DNA of 64,000 nt from SZAS-79 sp965279075 (GCA_965279075.1 CBDIHI010000010.1:124001-188000), one strand, 5' to 3'; counted from the first letter of the stretch, positions 1 to 11,811 are shown. Notes: generated by a model not told the origin, from the letters alone. Program-made: numbers and translations.

Positions 1-2146
1 GCGCCCGGAAAATTCCTTGAGCAGCAGGTCGCCGGCATCGTGGCCCAGGGTGTCGTTGATGGATTTGAACTTGTCGATGTCCAGATACATCACCGCCATC
101 AGCGTCTTGTTGCGCTTCGCCCGGGCAACGGCCAGGGCGAGGCGGTCATTGAAGAGGCTGCGGTTGGGCAGCCCGGTGAGGACGTCGTGGCTCGCACGGT
201 GGGACAGCGCGAATTCGGCCGCTTTGCGCGCGGTGATGTCGGCGTTGGTGCCGATGAGGCGCGTAGCCCGGCCTTGGTGATTGTGTTCGACCGTCCGTCC
301 GCGGCTGCGGATCCATTTCCACTGTCCGTCGGCGGCCTGCACGCGATGTTCGAGGTCGTACTTGGGCGTGCCGCCCTTCAGGACCGCATGGAGGTGCTTC
401 GCCAGTGCGGCGCGGTCTTCGGGATGGGTGATCTCCTGCAGTTGCACGGCCGGCACGACGGTTTCGAGCGGTTCCCGGCCGAGCATCGCCTCCCATTGAG
501 CGCCGAGATAGACGAGGTTGGTCTGCATGTCCCAGTCGAACAACGCGATGCCCGAGGACTCCAGCGCGAGCGCGAGGCGCGCCTCGCTGAGCGCCAGTTC
601 CCGCGCAAGCGGCGCGATGTTGCGATAGATGAGCCACGTGCCGGCTACGAGCATCAGCAGCAGCAGCAAGAAGACCAGGGACAGGCTTTCGCGCAACGGC
701 GCAAAAAGCTCCGCCGTGTCGATTTTCACCACCATCCCGAGCCCGAAATCGCCGATCGGGCCATGGGCGGCGAGGACGTTTTCGCCGCGGTAGTCGCGTG
801 CGATCCGCACCCCGAGATCGCCCGCGAGGGCGTGGGCCATGGGCAACGTTTGCGAGTAGGGGAGGAAGAACGCGTGTTTCACGAAACGCTGCGGGAAGCA
901 TTCGAAGCCGTCGTGGATGCGCCCGCACATGGCGACTTCGGCGCTTTGCGAACCGGTTTCGACTCCCTGCATCGAGGCCGTCAGTACGGGCAGGCGCTGC
1001 TCAGCGGACATGTAGCCGACGACTTTGCCATCGTCGAGCATCGGCATGCGGGATCGCAGCACGTAGCCGTTGTCCCACAGCAACGTGGCCGCATTTCGGG
1101 ACCTCAGCTCGAACGCCATCTCGGGCGCGGCCGCGAACCGGCCGTGCTGCACCAGCTCGCGGCCGTTTGCATCCCGGAAAGCCAGCGCGCTGAACCCCCA
1201 GGGCAGGAAGCTCTCCGCTGCATTCCGCAGGCGGGCAAGCGCCGGCCCGTTGCCGGGATCCGCGTTCAGCCTCGCCAACTGTTCGGTGAGATTGGGGCGG
1301 CTTGCGACGAGCGCCGCCCGCGTTGAGCGCAGATCGATGTTGATCCTGAAAAGGTCGACGCGTCCCTTGAGGATCTCCAAACGGTCGGCTCGCGCGATCT
1401 CTTCGGCGTGCTGTTGCATTACGATGACACCCGCCAGCACCGCGCCGGATACGATGGACGCCAGGACGACTGCGCCGGCCAACACGATGCGGTGTTCGCT
1501 GCGGGCAATGAGCCTGCGCGAGAGATACCACGCCTCGCGCCGCCAGCACAGCCATAGACCCGCCCCGGAGAGGATCAGGCCGCAGGCCGCAGGCCGTGAC
1601 CGGCGCCATCTGGCCGAAAAAATAATCGCGAAAGACCAGCGGCAGCCGCAGCACATAGCCGCCAAGCCCGACGACACCAGTGGCGATTGTGAGGGCGGTA
1701 AGGCATTGCACGACGATGCCCGTGCCCGTCCCGGCCACGCGGTGCATGAGCACGAGAGCCGCGCCACAGCAAAGGAATCCCACCGCGGTGGGCGGCGACA
1801 TGCGCCCGGGGTGGGGATTGGTATCGGCATACCAGCGGTGCAAGTCCGCCCAGTCGATCCCGAAATCGATCCCGCTGACATGCTCGCCGAGTACGAGCGT
1901 AGTCACTAGTGCGAGCGCGGCCCCTAGAGCCGTACTGAACCGGCGACGCGCGTCGCGGGGCAGGAGGTCGGCCAGAAGCGCGAGCGCGACGAGTCCGAAA
2001 CAGAGTGCGGTATCGATCACCATCGCGGCGCCCGGAAAAAGGCTGAGAAGAGCGGGTACCCGCAGCAGCCAGCCCGCGAGATTCGCCGTCGCGACTATCG
2101 AAAGGACCAGGCCGACGAAGGGGGCGGCCAACGCGCTTTTTATCAT
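1..2146 (-). pseudogene. Membrane PAS-GGDEF diguanylate cyclase gene, frameshifted and cut by the left edge
   Basis: The gene starts with ATG at 2146 behind an AAGGAG ribosome site. The first ~190 residues are a hydrophobic multi-helix membrane region ending in APVTACGL. The frame then breaks at a 7-bp tandem repeat (1576-1596) and resumes in another minus-strand frame. That second frame is open to the left edge. It encodes another membrane helix, a CHASE-like extracytoplasmic segment, a second helix near LVFLLLLLMLVAGTWL, a PAS domain (ALFDWDMQTNLVYLGAQWE) and the start of a GGDEF domain (DVLTGLPNRSLFNDRL). The GGDEF signature itself lies beyond the window. An intact version would make cyclic di-GMP at the membrane in response to a periplasmic cue. 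Removing one 7-bp unit restores one frame, so this could be a recent mutation, a slip-switchable gene or a sequence error. Confidence 0.75.
1576..1596. repeat. Three tandem copies of a 7-bp unit (caggccg) at the frame break
   Basis: Copies lie at 1576-1582, 1583-1589 and 1590-1596 without interruption. On the minus strand three copies read ACGLRPDPLRG and leave the protein frame. Two copies would read ACGLILSGAGLW and continue into the downstream PAS-GGDEF frame. The repeat is therefore the exact site of the frameshift. Confidence 0.9.
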
Positions 2147-2296
2147 ATGCTCCTTGCCCGCCGGCGCAGCAGGGTCGCCGGGACACGATCATGCGTCGCG
2201 CCAATTATGCGCCCGTTGTCTTTCCGGAGTTCGGGCGGGTCGCGCCTGCTGCGCTGCGACCCGCTGCGGCGCGGGCACTCCGCTGAGCCCCGCGCA

Positions 2297-2405
2297 CGCG
2301 GCTGCAAGGACTGCGGGGAGAGCGGGTTTCGGGGCCGCATTGCCCTGCACGAGCTGCTCGTGATGACGCCGACGGTGCGCTCCGTCGTTCGCGCAAAGTC
2401 GCGCG
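2297..2405 (+). pseudogene. Fragment of a GspE/PilB-type secretion ATPase
   Basis: A short stretch reads GCKDCGESGFRGRIALHELL followed by VMTPTVRSVVRAKS. This matches the C-terminal zinc-binding and GRxxLxELL segment of type II secretion/type IV pilus ATPases (CxxC, then G[FY]xGRxxLxELL). No Walker A/B region lies upstream in any frame, and a stop follows within about five codons. It looks like the debris of a deleted gene. The rest of 2147-2687, about 540 bases, holds no intact gene. A short minus-strand frame ending at 2452 (…REATEDFHRIAFESMGVTL) may be another remnant that I cannot identify. Confidence 0.45.
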
Positions 2406-2687
2406 CAGTGTGCGCTTGAGCAGCAGGCGCATTGCCGCGGCCGATGCCGCGTCAGGCGTTGCGGAGCGTGACGCCCATGGATTCGAACGCGATGCGATGA
2501 AAATCCTCGGTCGCTTCGCGCACGGCGGTGATGCGGATGCGCTGCATGCCCTGCGCGATGGGGATATCGAGGCGCGAGCCGCGTTCGCCGACGCCCGGGG
2601 CGAGCAACAGTTCGGCCGGCCCGAGCGGCGCCCGATCGACATTACTCCCTTCCGATCGGTTTGGCGGGCAATGAGCCCCGCCGAGGC

Positions 2688-3404
2688 CTACTTCGCCGCC
2701 GCCAGCTCCTTCAGCGTGAACAGGTAGCTCGTCCCGTCCAGCGGCTTGTGGCAGGCGAGGCACTCGGCCTGGTTCACGCCGGGACGGTGCTTCTTGTCGA
2801 GCGTGAAGACCGCGTAGTTCCAGTCCTCGTTCTTAAGCATCGCCGGGATGTCCTTGCCCCAGCCGGCTTCGCGGGCCATCGCGGTGTAGAAGAGCGGTTT
2901 CTCGGCGACGAAGAACCCGTCCGTCCCCATGACCGGCTTGCCTGCTGCGTCGAGCTTCGCGGCGTGGACCTCGGCGAGCATGTAGGCGCCGTCCGGCACC
3001 GTCTTGCCCGACTTTGCGGCCTGCACGGCGGCCTTGTCCGCGTAGTAGTAGCGCACCTGCTTGGTGGCCGGGAAGTTGATGGTGTGGTACTTGGTGAAGG
3101 TGTCCTTGTAGCCCTCGGGGAAGGCGACGCTGGTCTAGGCGAGGTTGGGCAGGAAGGCGGACTTGGAGGCCGCAGGCGCGCCCGGCTGCGAGGCGAAGAA
3201 GGCCGCCACGTCGGCGATCTCGGTGGGCGTGAGTTGCGCAGCCATGGCGTTCATGACGGGGTTCTTGCGCGAGCCGTCCTTGAGCGCCTTCAGCTGCGCC
3301 TCGATGTAGCCTGCGCGCTGCGCAGCGAGGTTGGGGATCGCATCGCTGACGCTGATGCCGTTGGCACCGTGGCAGGCCGCGCAGACGGCTTCTACCTTGG
3401 ACTA
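2688..3404 (-). pseudogene. Cytochrome c / cytochrome P460 fusion, broken
   Basis: One minus-strand frame runs from 3401 to the stop at 2688. The N-terminal half is a class I cytochrome c with a CAACHG haem site (SKVEAVCAACHGANG) and an NPVMNAMA methionine-ligand region. The C-terminal half resembles the P460 family (KQVRYYYADK, NEDWNYAVF) and ends with its own haem motif, ECLACHKPL. An in-frame TAG interrupts the linker at 3135-3137. Another TAG at 3402-3404 sits just before the mature N-terminus. A signal-peptide-like end (MPAAGS) appears there in a shifted frame, and mobB starts only 55 bases beyond, so the 5' end is truncated. An intact copy would be a periplasmic dihaem protein. The C-terminal 122 residues alone could still be translated but would lack a signal peptide. 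Confidence 0.7.
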
Positions 3405-3459
3405 CCGGCAGCAGGCATACAGCGGCCGGGGAGGGGAAATTCCATCATAAAATGGGCCC

Positions 3460-3954
3460 ATGAAAATATTCGGCTTTGCGGGCTGGTCGGGAAGCGGGAA
3501 GACCACCCTGATCGAAAAGCTCATACCCCGATTCGTCAAAGGGGGATTGCGGGTCTCGCTGATCAAGCATGCCCACCACCAGTTCGACGTGGACCAGCCC
3601 GGAAAGGACTCCTACCGGCATCGCCACGCCGGCGCGACGGAAGTGCTTGTCACTTCGTCGCGGCGCTGGGTGCTGATGCACGAGCTGCGCGGCGGGCCGG
3701 AGCCTTCGTTCGAGGACCAGCTGAAGCACCTGTCGCCCTGCGACCTGGTGATCGTCGAGGGCTTCAAGTTCCAGCCGATCCCGAAGATCGAGGTGTACCG
3801 CGAGGGCGTGGATTCGCCGCCGCTGCACCCCAACGACCCCAACATCATCGCGGTGGCCACCGACGCGAAGGTCGACACGAAGCTGCCCGTGCTCGACCTG
3901 AACGACGACGCGGCGATCGCGCAATTCATCCTCGGACACCTGAAACTCAAATGA
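3460..3954 (+). CDS. mobB: Molybdopterin-guanine dinucleotide biosynthesis adaptor protein MobB
   Basis: 164 residues. A P-loop GTPase fold with Walker A near the N-terminus (GWSGSGKTTLIEKL, residues ~8-21), then the family's KHAHHQFDVDQPGKDS and LVIVEGFK motifs. MobB assists MobA in attaching GMP to molybdopterin, giving the bis-MGD form of the cofactor used by DMSO-reductase-family enzymes. It opens the molybdenum-cofactor operon and its stop overlaps the moeA start (ATGA, 3951-3954). The only molybdoenzyme candidate in this window is the xanthine-oxidase-type subunit at 23028. Confidence 0.93.
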   Translation: MKIFGFAGWSGSGKTTLIEKLIPRFVKGGLRVSLIKHAHHQFDVDQPGKDSYRHRHAGATEVLVTSSRRWVLMHELRGGPEPSFEDQLKHLSPCDLVIVEGFKFQPIPKIEVYREGVDSPPLHPNDPNIIAVATDAKVDTKLPVLDLNDDAAIAQFILGHLKLK

Positions 3955-5156
3955 ACAAGGGATTGCTTTCCGTAGACGAGGCGCTCGAGGTCCTGCTGGC
4001 CGGTGCGAAGCCGGTGGCGGAAGTCGAGGACGTCTCCACGCTCGAAGCCACCGACCGCGTGCTCGCGCGCGCGCAGGCCTCGACGATGGACGTGCCGCCG
4101 ATGGACAACAGCGCGATGGACGGCTACGCGGTGCGCGTCGCCGACATCGCCGGGCCGGATACGCGATTGAAAGTGGCGCAGCGCATCGCCGCGGGTTCCG
4201 TGGGCGAGCCGCTCGCCGGCGGCACTGCAGCGCGGATCTTCACCGGCGCGCCGATCCCGCCGGGGGCCGATGCCGTGGTGATGCAGGAGTTCTGCGCGGT
4301 CGACGGCGACCACGTGGTGGTGAAGAAGAAGCCGCAACCCGAGGAATGGGTGCGGCGCGCGGGCAGCGACATCCTTTCCGGCGGCGCGCTGCTGGCCGAG
4401 GGCATCAAGCTGCGGCCGCAGGACACCGGCCTCGCCGCCTCGGTGGGCATCAAGAGCCTGCCGGTGCGCCGCAAGGTGCGTATGGCGCTGTTCTTCACCG
4501 GCGACGAGCTCGTCATGCCGGGCGACCCGCTGCCGCCGGGGCGCATCTACAACTCGAACCGCTTCACTCTCAACGGCATGGCGAAGCTCTTCGGCTGCGA
4601 AGTGCGCGACTACGGCATTGTGCCGGACCGGCTCGATGCGACGCGCGAAGTGCTGCGCCGGGCCGCAGGCGAAAACGACATCATCGTCACCTCCGGCGGC
4701 GTGTCGGTAGGCGAGGAAGACCACGTGAAGCCCGCGGTCGAGGCCGAAGGGTCGCTGCTGATGTGGAAGATCGCGATGAAGCCGGGCCGGCCGCTCGCGT
4801 TCGGCAAAGTCGGGGACGCGGCCTTCATCGGACTGCCGGGCAACCCGGTGTCCTCGTTCGTGACCTTCCTCATTTTCGTGCGGCCTTTCCTGCTGAGGAC
4901 CCAGGGCATCGCGGCCGTGGCCCCCAGGATCATCGACGCGCGCGCCGATTTCACCTGGGACAAGCCCGATGCGCGGCGCGAATACCTGCGCGTAAAATGG
5001 AACGCATCGGGGGGGCTCGACCTCTATCCCACGCAGGACTCGGCGGTGATGACTTCCACCGCGTGGGCCGACGGGCTGGTCGACACTCCCGCCAACCAGC
5101 GGATCGCGAAAGGCGACCGCGTGAAGTTCCTGTCGTTTGCGGAGTTCTACCGGTGA
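3951..5156 (+). CDS. moeA: Molybdopterin molybdenumtransferase MoeA
   Basis: 401 residues, the usual MoeA length. Family landmarks are PPMDNSAMDGYAV near residue 45, GAPIPPGADAVVMQE, the molybdenum-insertion core TSGGVSVGEEDH, and GRPLAFG/GLPGNPVSS. It inserts molybdate into adenylylated molybdopterin. The start is the ATG that overlaps the mobB stop; a longer upstream frame would run through mobB and is not credible. Its stop overlaps the moaD GTG (5153-5156), so the three genes are translationally coupled. Confidence 0.96.
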   Translation: MNKGLLSVDEALEVLLAGAKPVAEVEDVSTLEATDRVLARAQASTMDVPPMDNSAMDGYAVRVADIAGPDTRLKVAQRIAAGSVGEPLAGGTAARIFTGAPIPPGADAVVMQEFCAVDGDHVVVKKKPQPEEWVRRAGSDILSGGALLAEGIKLRPQDTGLAASVGIKSLPVRRKVRMALFFTGDELVMPGDPLPPGRIYNSNRFTLNGMAKLFGCEVRDYGIVPDRLDATREVLRRAAGENDIIVTSGGVSVGEEDHVKPAVEAEGSLLMWKIAMKPGRPLAFGKVGDAAFIGLPGNPVSSFVTFLIFVRPFLLRTQGIAAVAPRIIDARADFTWDKPDARREYLRVKWNASGGLDLYPTQDSAVMTSTAWADGLVDTPANQRIAKGDRVKFLSFAEFYR

Positions 5157-5410
5157 AAGTGAAGGTCCTCTTTTTCGCGAGCCTGCGCGAGCAACTGGGC
5201 AAGGCCTCCGAGGAGGTCGAACTGCCCGCGGGCGTCGCCACGCTCGGCGGCTTGCGCGCCCACCTGGTCGCCCGCGGCGGCGCCTGGCAGGCCTCGCTTG
5301 CCGAGGGGCGTCCCGTGCGCATGGCGGTGAACCAGGACATGGTGCAGGGAACGGCCCCGATCGCGGCGGGCGACGAGATCGCGTTCTTTCCCCCGGTGAC
5401 CGGCGGCTAG
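5153..5410 (+). CDS. moaD: Molybdopterin synthase small subunit MoaD
   Basis: 85 residues beginning with GTG inside the moeA stop (GTGA). It has the ubiquitin-like fold signature KVLFFASLREQLG and ends in PPVTGG. The C-terminal Gly-Gly is adenylylated and thiocarboxylated so that MoaD can carry the sulfur used to turn precursor Z (cPMP) into molybdopterin. It lies directly upstream of moaE, its partner in the synthase heterotetramer. Confidence 0.95.
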   Translation: MKVKVLFFASLREQLGKASEEVELPAGVATLGGLRAHLVARGGAWQASLAEGRPVRMAVNQDMVQGTAPIAAGDEIAFFPPVTGG

Positions 5411-5413
5411 CCG

Positions 5414-5881
5414 ATGGGAAAACTGCCGACGATCCGCGTCCAGGCCGAGGATTTCGACACCGGCCGCGAGATCGCGGCGGTGCGCTCGGGCAATCCCAAG
5501 GTCGGCGCGGTCGCGAGCTTCGTGGGCGTGGTCCGCGACATGAACGACGGGTCCGGCGTGGCGACGATGACCCTCGAGCACTATCCCGGCATGACCGAGA
5601 AGTCGCTGGAACGCATCGTCGAGCAGGCGCAAGCGCGCTGGGAAGTGCTCGACTGCACCATCATCCACCGCTACGGCAGGCTGGAACCCCTGGACCAGAT
5701 CGTCTTCGTCGCGGTGGCGAGCGGCCATCGCGGCGACGCGTTCGCGGCCTGCGAGTTCATCATGGATTTCCTCAAGACCCGGGCCCCGTTCTGGAAGAAG
5801 GAAGAGACGCCGGGCGGCGGGCGCTGGGTTGAGGCCAAATCGGCGGACGACGGCGCGGCCGAGCGCTGGAAGGAACAATGA
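5414..5881 (+). CDS. moaE: Molybdopterin synthase catalytic subunit MoaE
   Basis: 155 residues, slightly longer than the usual ~150. Conserved stretches are VGAVASFVGVVRD, LEHYPGMTEKSL, IHRYGRLEPLDQIVFVAVAS and the lysine-bearing FLKTRAPFWKKE that contacts the MoaD tail and substrate. It converts cPMP to molybdopterin together with MoaD. It starts 3 bases after moaD, and its stop overlaps the crcB start (ATGA). Confidence 0.96.
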   Translation: MGKLPTIRVQAEDFDTGREIAAVRSGNPKVGAVASFVGVVRDMNDGSGVATMTLEHYPGMTEKSLERIVEQAQARWEVLDCTIIHRYGRLEPLDQIVFVAVASGHRGDAFAACEFIMDFLKTRAPFWKKEETPGGGRWVEAKSADDGAAERWKEQ

Positions 5882-6258
5882 CCGCGAGCGCCTTCATGGC
5901 CGTAGGCATAGGCGCGGCCCTGGGCGCATGGCTGCGGTGGATGCTGTCCACCTGGTTCAACCCGGTGGCTCCGACCCTGCCGCTGGGGACGCTGGCCGCC
6001 AACCTCGTCGGCGGCTACCTCGTGGGGGTTGCAGTGGCGTATTTCGCCGCAAACTCCAGCCTGGCTCCCGAATGGCGGCTGCTGTGCATCACCGGCTTCC
6101 TCGGCGGGCTGACGACGTTTTCCACGTTCTCGGCCGAGTCCGTCCAGATGCTGATGGCCGCACAGTACGGATCCGCAGTGCTGCACACCTCGGCCCACCT
6201 CGCCGGGTCGCTCGCGGCCACCTTCGCCGGGTTCTGGACCTACCGCACCTTTGCCTGA
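5878..6258 (+). CDS. crcB: Fluoride ion channel CrcB/Fluc
   Basis: 126 residues with four predicted membrane helices. It carries the family motifs GAALGAWLRW, GTLAANLVGGYLVG and GFLGGLTTFSTFS, the last containing the conserved Phe/Thr residues of the fluoride pore. It forms dual-topology dimers that export fluoride from the cytoplasm. It is the last gene of the mobB-moeA-moaD-moaE-crcB run and overlaps moaE by four bases. I see no fluoride riboswitch before it. Confidence 0.93.
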   Translation: MTASAFMAVGIGAALGAWLRWMLSTWFNPVAPTLPLGTLAANLVGGYLVGVAVAYFAANSSLAPEWRLLCITGFLGGLTTFSTFSAESVQMLMAAQYGSAVLHTSAHLAGSLAATFAGFWTYRTFA

Positions 6259-6305
6259 ACTGTACTTCGCTTGACCTGAGTCAACCGGGCGCAGGCTTGT
6301 CACGG

Positions 6306-6332
6306 TTGAAATGTGGGCGATAGGCCCCATCT
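6306..6332 (+). promoter_or_regulatory. Sigma-32 heat-shock promoter of clpB
   Basis: TTGAAA at 6306-6311, a 13-base spacer, and CCCCATCT at 6325-6332. This matches the RpoH consensus (CTTGAAA-N13/14-CCCCATNT) almost exactly. It sits 28 bases before the clpB ATG, so transcription should start near 6338. Confidence 0.9.
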
Positions 6333-6360
6333 GCCTGTCAACCTTTATTGGAATCAGGCG

Positions 6361-8940
<2,580 letters not shown>

Positions 8941-8945
8941 CCCCT

Positions 8946-9599
8946 TTACCGCGCCACCACTTTAATCGAGGCTGCCGGGGGGTACGGGGGGGCTTCTCCC
9001 CCTGTACCTGCCCGCAACCGACGCGAATGCGCCAATAATTCTTCCCACACGCCGCTCACGTCCTTCTGGAAGATCGTGTCGACGTTCGCCGGCACGACGC
9101 TCCACAGCCCGCGGTCGATCTCGGTTTTGAGTTCGCCGCGGCGCCAGCCCACGTAGCCCACGAAGTAGCGTGCGTCATTCGGGGTCTGTTCGATCACCAT
9201 GTCGATGGTGGCGGCACGGAACGCGATGTAAAGGTTCTTCATCAGCGGGAGTGCATCTGTTCCGGGGCTCTTGTCAGTTTTTATTACTGCCACTACCGTG
9301 CCGGCAGAGAAGGGGCCCCCAAAACGTACCGAATCGATCACTTTTTTGGACGGTTCGTGCTCGGGGAACAACGAGATCAGCGGCTGATTAATGGGGCGAT
9401 TGAGGATCACCCCGATATGGCCCCCGTCGGCCATCGGCGCCGCGATCAGCACCGAATGGAAATAACCGGGATCGCGGAAGGACGGATGCGCGACGAGGAA
9501 GACCGCATCTTCGTCGGATGACTGTGCGGCCTGTCCGCAGGCCGCACCGCTCCAGAAGGCGGCTGCGGTGAGTAAGGCGGCGAAGAGGCGGGGCAGCAT
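8946..9599 (-). CDS. YqgE/AlgH (UPF0301) family protein with signal peptide
   Basis: 217 residues from the ATG at 9599 (AAGGA upstream). A signal peptide (MLPRLFAALLTAAAFWSGAACGQA) precedes the UPF0301 domain: FLVAHPSFRDPGYFHSVLI, GVILNRPINQPL, VRFGGPFSAG and ARYFVGYVGW. Ordinary YqgE/AlgH proteins are cytoplasmic and lack an export signal; their function is unsettled. A cysteine (GAAC-G) in the leader could be a lipobox. The gene converges on clpB with five bases between the stops. A similar exported paralogue is encoded 264 bases upstream at 9863-10534. Confidence 0.85.
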   Translation of the reverse strand: MLPRLFAALLTAAAFWSGAACGQAAQSSDEDAVFLVAHPSFRDPGYFHSVLIAAPMADGGHIGVILNRPINQPLISLFPEHEPSKKVIDSVRFGGPFSAGTVVAVIKTDKSPGTDALPLMKNLYIAFRAATIDMVIEQTPNDARYFVGYVGWRRGELKTEIDRGLWSVVPANVDTIFQKDVSGVWEELLAHSRRLRAGTGGEAPPYPPAASIKVVAR

Positions 9600-9654
9600 C
9601 GGGAAATTCCTTCTGTTGCAGTGCGAAGGAATTGTATATCGCAATCCACGCGCC

Positions 9655-9682
9655 TTGACACTCGATATCCGTGTGCTACGTT
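9655..9682 (+). promoter_or_regulatory. Sigma-70 promoter for the candidate RNA
   Basis: Consensus -35 TTGACA at 9655-9660, a 16-base spacer, and an extended -10 (TGC then TACGTT, 9677-9682). The predicted start is at about 9688-9690, exactly where the closing stem of the downstream structured RNA begins. Confidence 0.6.
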
Positions 9683-9688
9683 GGAAAG

Positions 9689-9905
9689 GAGCGGTGCAAC
9701 TTCGCGAGGGCTACCCAAGCGAAGGCCGTCGGGAACCCGGGCGACTGTCCGGGCAACCATCAGGAATGGCGCCGGGCCGAAGGACCCGGCGTTCAGCGCA
9801 CCGTTCAAAACGTGGCTTCCAGCCACACAAAACCCGCACCGCTCTCGCAGTGCGGCCCGGCGTCAGCCGGGCATCCCGGCCCCGCCTTCGGCGGGGCCAC
9901 TTGCT
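9689..9905 (+). ncRNA. Candidate structured small RNA between the two yqgE-like genes
   Basis: No gene fits on the plus strand here, but the sequence folds well. The ends pair as gagcggtgc (9689-9697) with gcaccgctc (9836-9844). Inside are several hairpins: cttcgc/gcgaag (~9701-9724), ccat-cagga-atgg, cgccggg-ccgaagga-cccggcg, and gtggct-tcc-agccac. Two hairpin loops carry AGGA/AAGGA, as in CsrA/RsmA-binding RNAs. The body is followed by a hairpin (9856-9871) and a 9-bp GC terminator (9878-9898). It does not match the 6S, SRP, RNase P or riboswitch consensus patterns that I know. Its 3' end is antisense to the last codons of the yqgE-like gene at 9863. The class is unknown. Confidence 0.5.
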
Positions 9906-10534
9906 TTCTGGGGTGCCGTTTTTCGATGAGGGATGGGTGCAGCCCGCGTCTTTAGGGCTTGAGCCTTTTGCAGAAGTTCCTCCCACAAGCCCTTCATGTC
10001 CTTGCGGAATACGACGTCCTCGTCGGCCGGCATCACGTACCAGCCTTCGCGGTTGAATTCGCTTTCGAGCTGTCGCGGTGCCCAGCCCGAGAACCCGGCG
10101 TAAAGCCTGTAGCGGCGCCCCTCGGAGGCCAGCAACTCCTTCAGGTTGTCCGCGTGCATGGTCATGTAGAGCTTGCGCAGCACGTGGAAGGCAGAGGCCT
10201 GGGGCGGGGTCTCGGACTGGAACACCGCCACCAGCGCCTGGCGCATGACCGGTCCGCCGAGGAAGACCGGGTCACGGTAGCTCCCGGCATTGAACCCTTC
10301 CATGGCAGGGAAATCCTGCAGCTTCAGCGTGGTGGGCCGGTTGATGATCACGCCGACGGTGCTGGAATCCTCCGTCTGCGTGACCAGGACGACCGTGCGG
10401 ACGAAATTGGGGTCGGTCAGCTCGGGCTTGGCGACCAGGAACAGCCCGTTGGCCGCCGATGCGCCGCCGGGCCCCTGCGCCGCCGCAAACGACCCGCAAA
10501 GCGCGAGGACGCAGGCCGCGGCGAGGCGGATCAT
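9863..10534 (-). CDS. Second YqgE/AlgH (UPF0301) family protein with signal peptide
   Basis: 223 residues with a clear signal peptide (MIRLAAACVLALCGSFAAAQG). The UPF0301 domain follows: LFLVAKPELTDPNFVRTVVLV, GVIINRPTTLKL, PVFLGGPVMRQ and YRLYAGFSGWAPRQLESE. It is a diverged paralogue of the protein at 8946-9599; both end their domain with a KD..G.WEELL segment. The C-terminus is extended by a low-complexity PAEGGAGMPG tail encoded over a terminator-like hairpin. It lies four bases downstream of gcdH on the same strand, so it is probably co-transcribed with it. Confidence 0.85.
   Translation of the reverse strand: MIRLAAACVLALCGSFAAAQGPGGASAANGLFLVAKPELTDPNFVRTVVLVTQTEDSSTVGVIINRPTTLKLQDFPAMEGFNAGSYRDPVFLGGPVMRQALVAVFQSETPPQASAFHVLRKLYMTMHADNLKELLASEGRRYRLYAGFSGWAPRQLESEFNREGWYVMPADEDVVFRKDMKGLWEELLQKAQALKTRAAPIPHRKTAPQKASGPAEGGAGMPG
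9878..9898 (+). terminator. GC-rich terminator hairpin after the candidate RNA
   Basis: ggccccgcc, loop ttc, ggcggggcc: a perfect 9-bp stem followed by a moderately T-rich tail (acttgctttct). It overlaps the C-terminal codons of the convergent yqgE-like gene, which gives that protein its odd GPAEGGAGMPG tail. Confidence 0.55.
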
Positions 10535-10538
10535 CGGC

Positions 10539-11750
<1,212 letters not shown>

Positions 11751-11811
11751 GGGAAGGTCTCCTGCAATCGATTGGACTGGGTCCCATTTTACTTCGGCCT
11801 GTGGGCGGAGC

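Noticed and set aside
3135..3404. Pyrrolysine or other amber recoding in the cytochrome frame
   Set aside because: No pyl genes or readthrough element is visible, and the 5' end is also shifted and truncated, so ordinary gene decay explains it better.
5800..5880. Fluoride riboswitch before crcB
   Set aside because: crcB overlaps moaE by four bases, and the upstream sequence is moaE coding sequence without the riboswitch pattern.
9689..9905. Calling the candidate RNA 6S, SRP, RNase P RNA or a cobalamin/TPP/glycine riboswitch
   Set aside because: The conserved boxes of these families are not present, and the multi-hairpin fold differs from the long rod of 6S RNA. The neighbouring genes are also not the usual ones.
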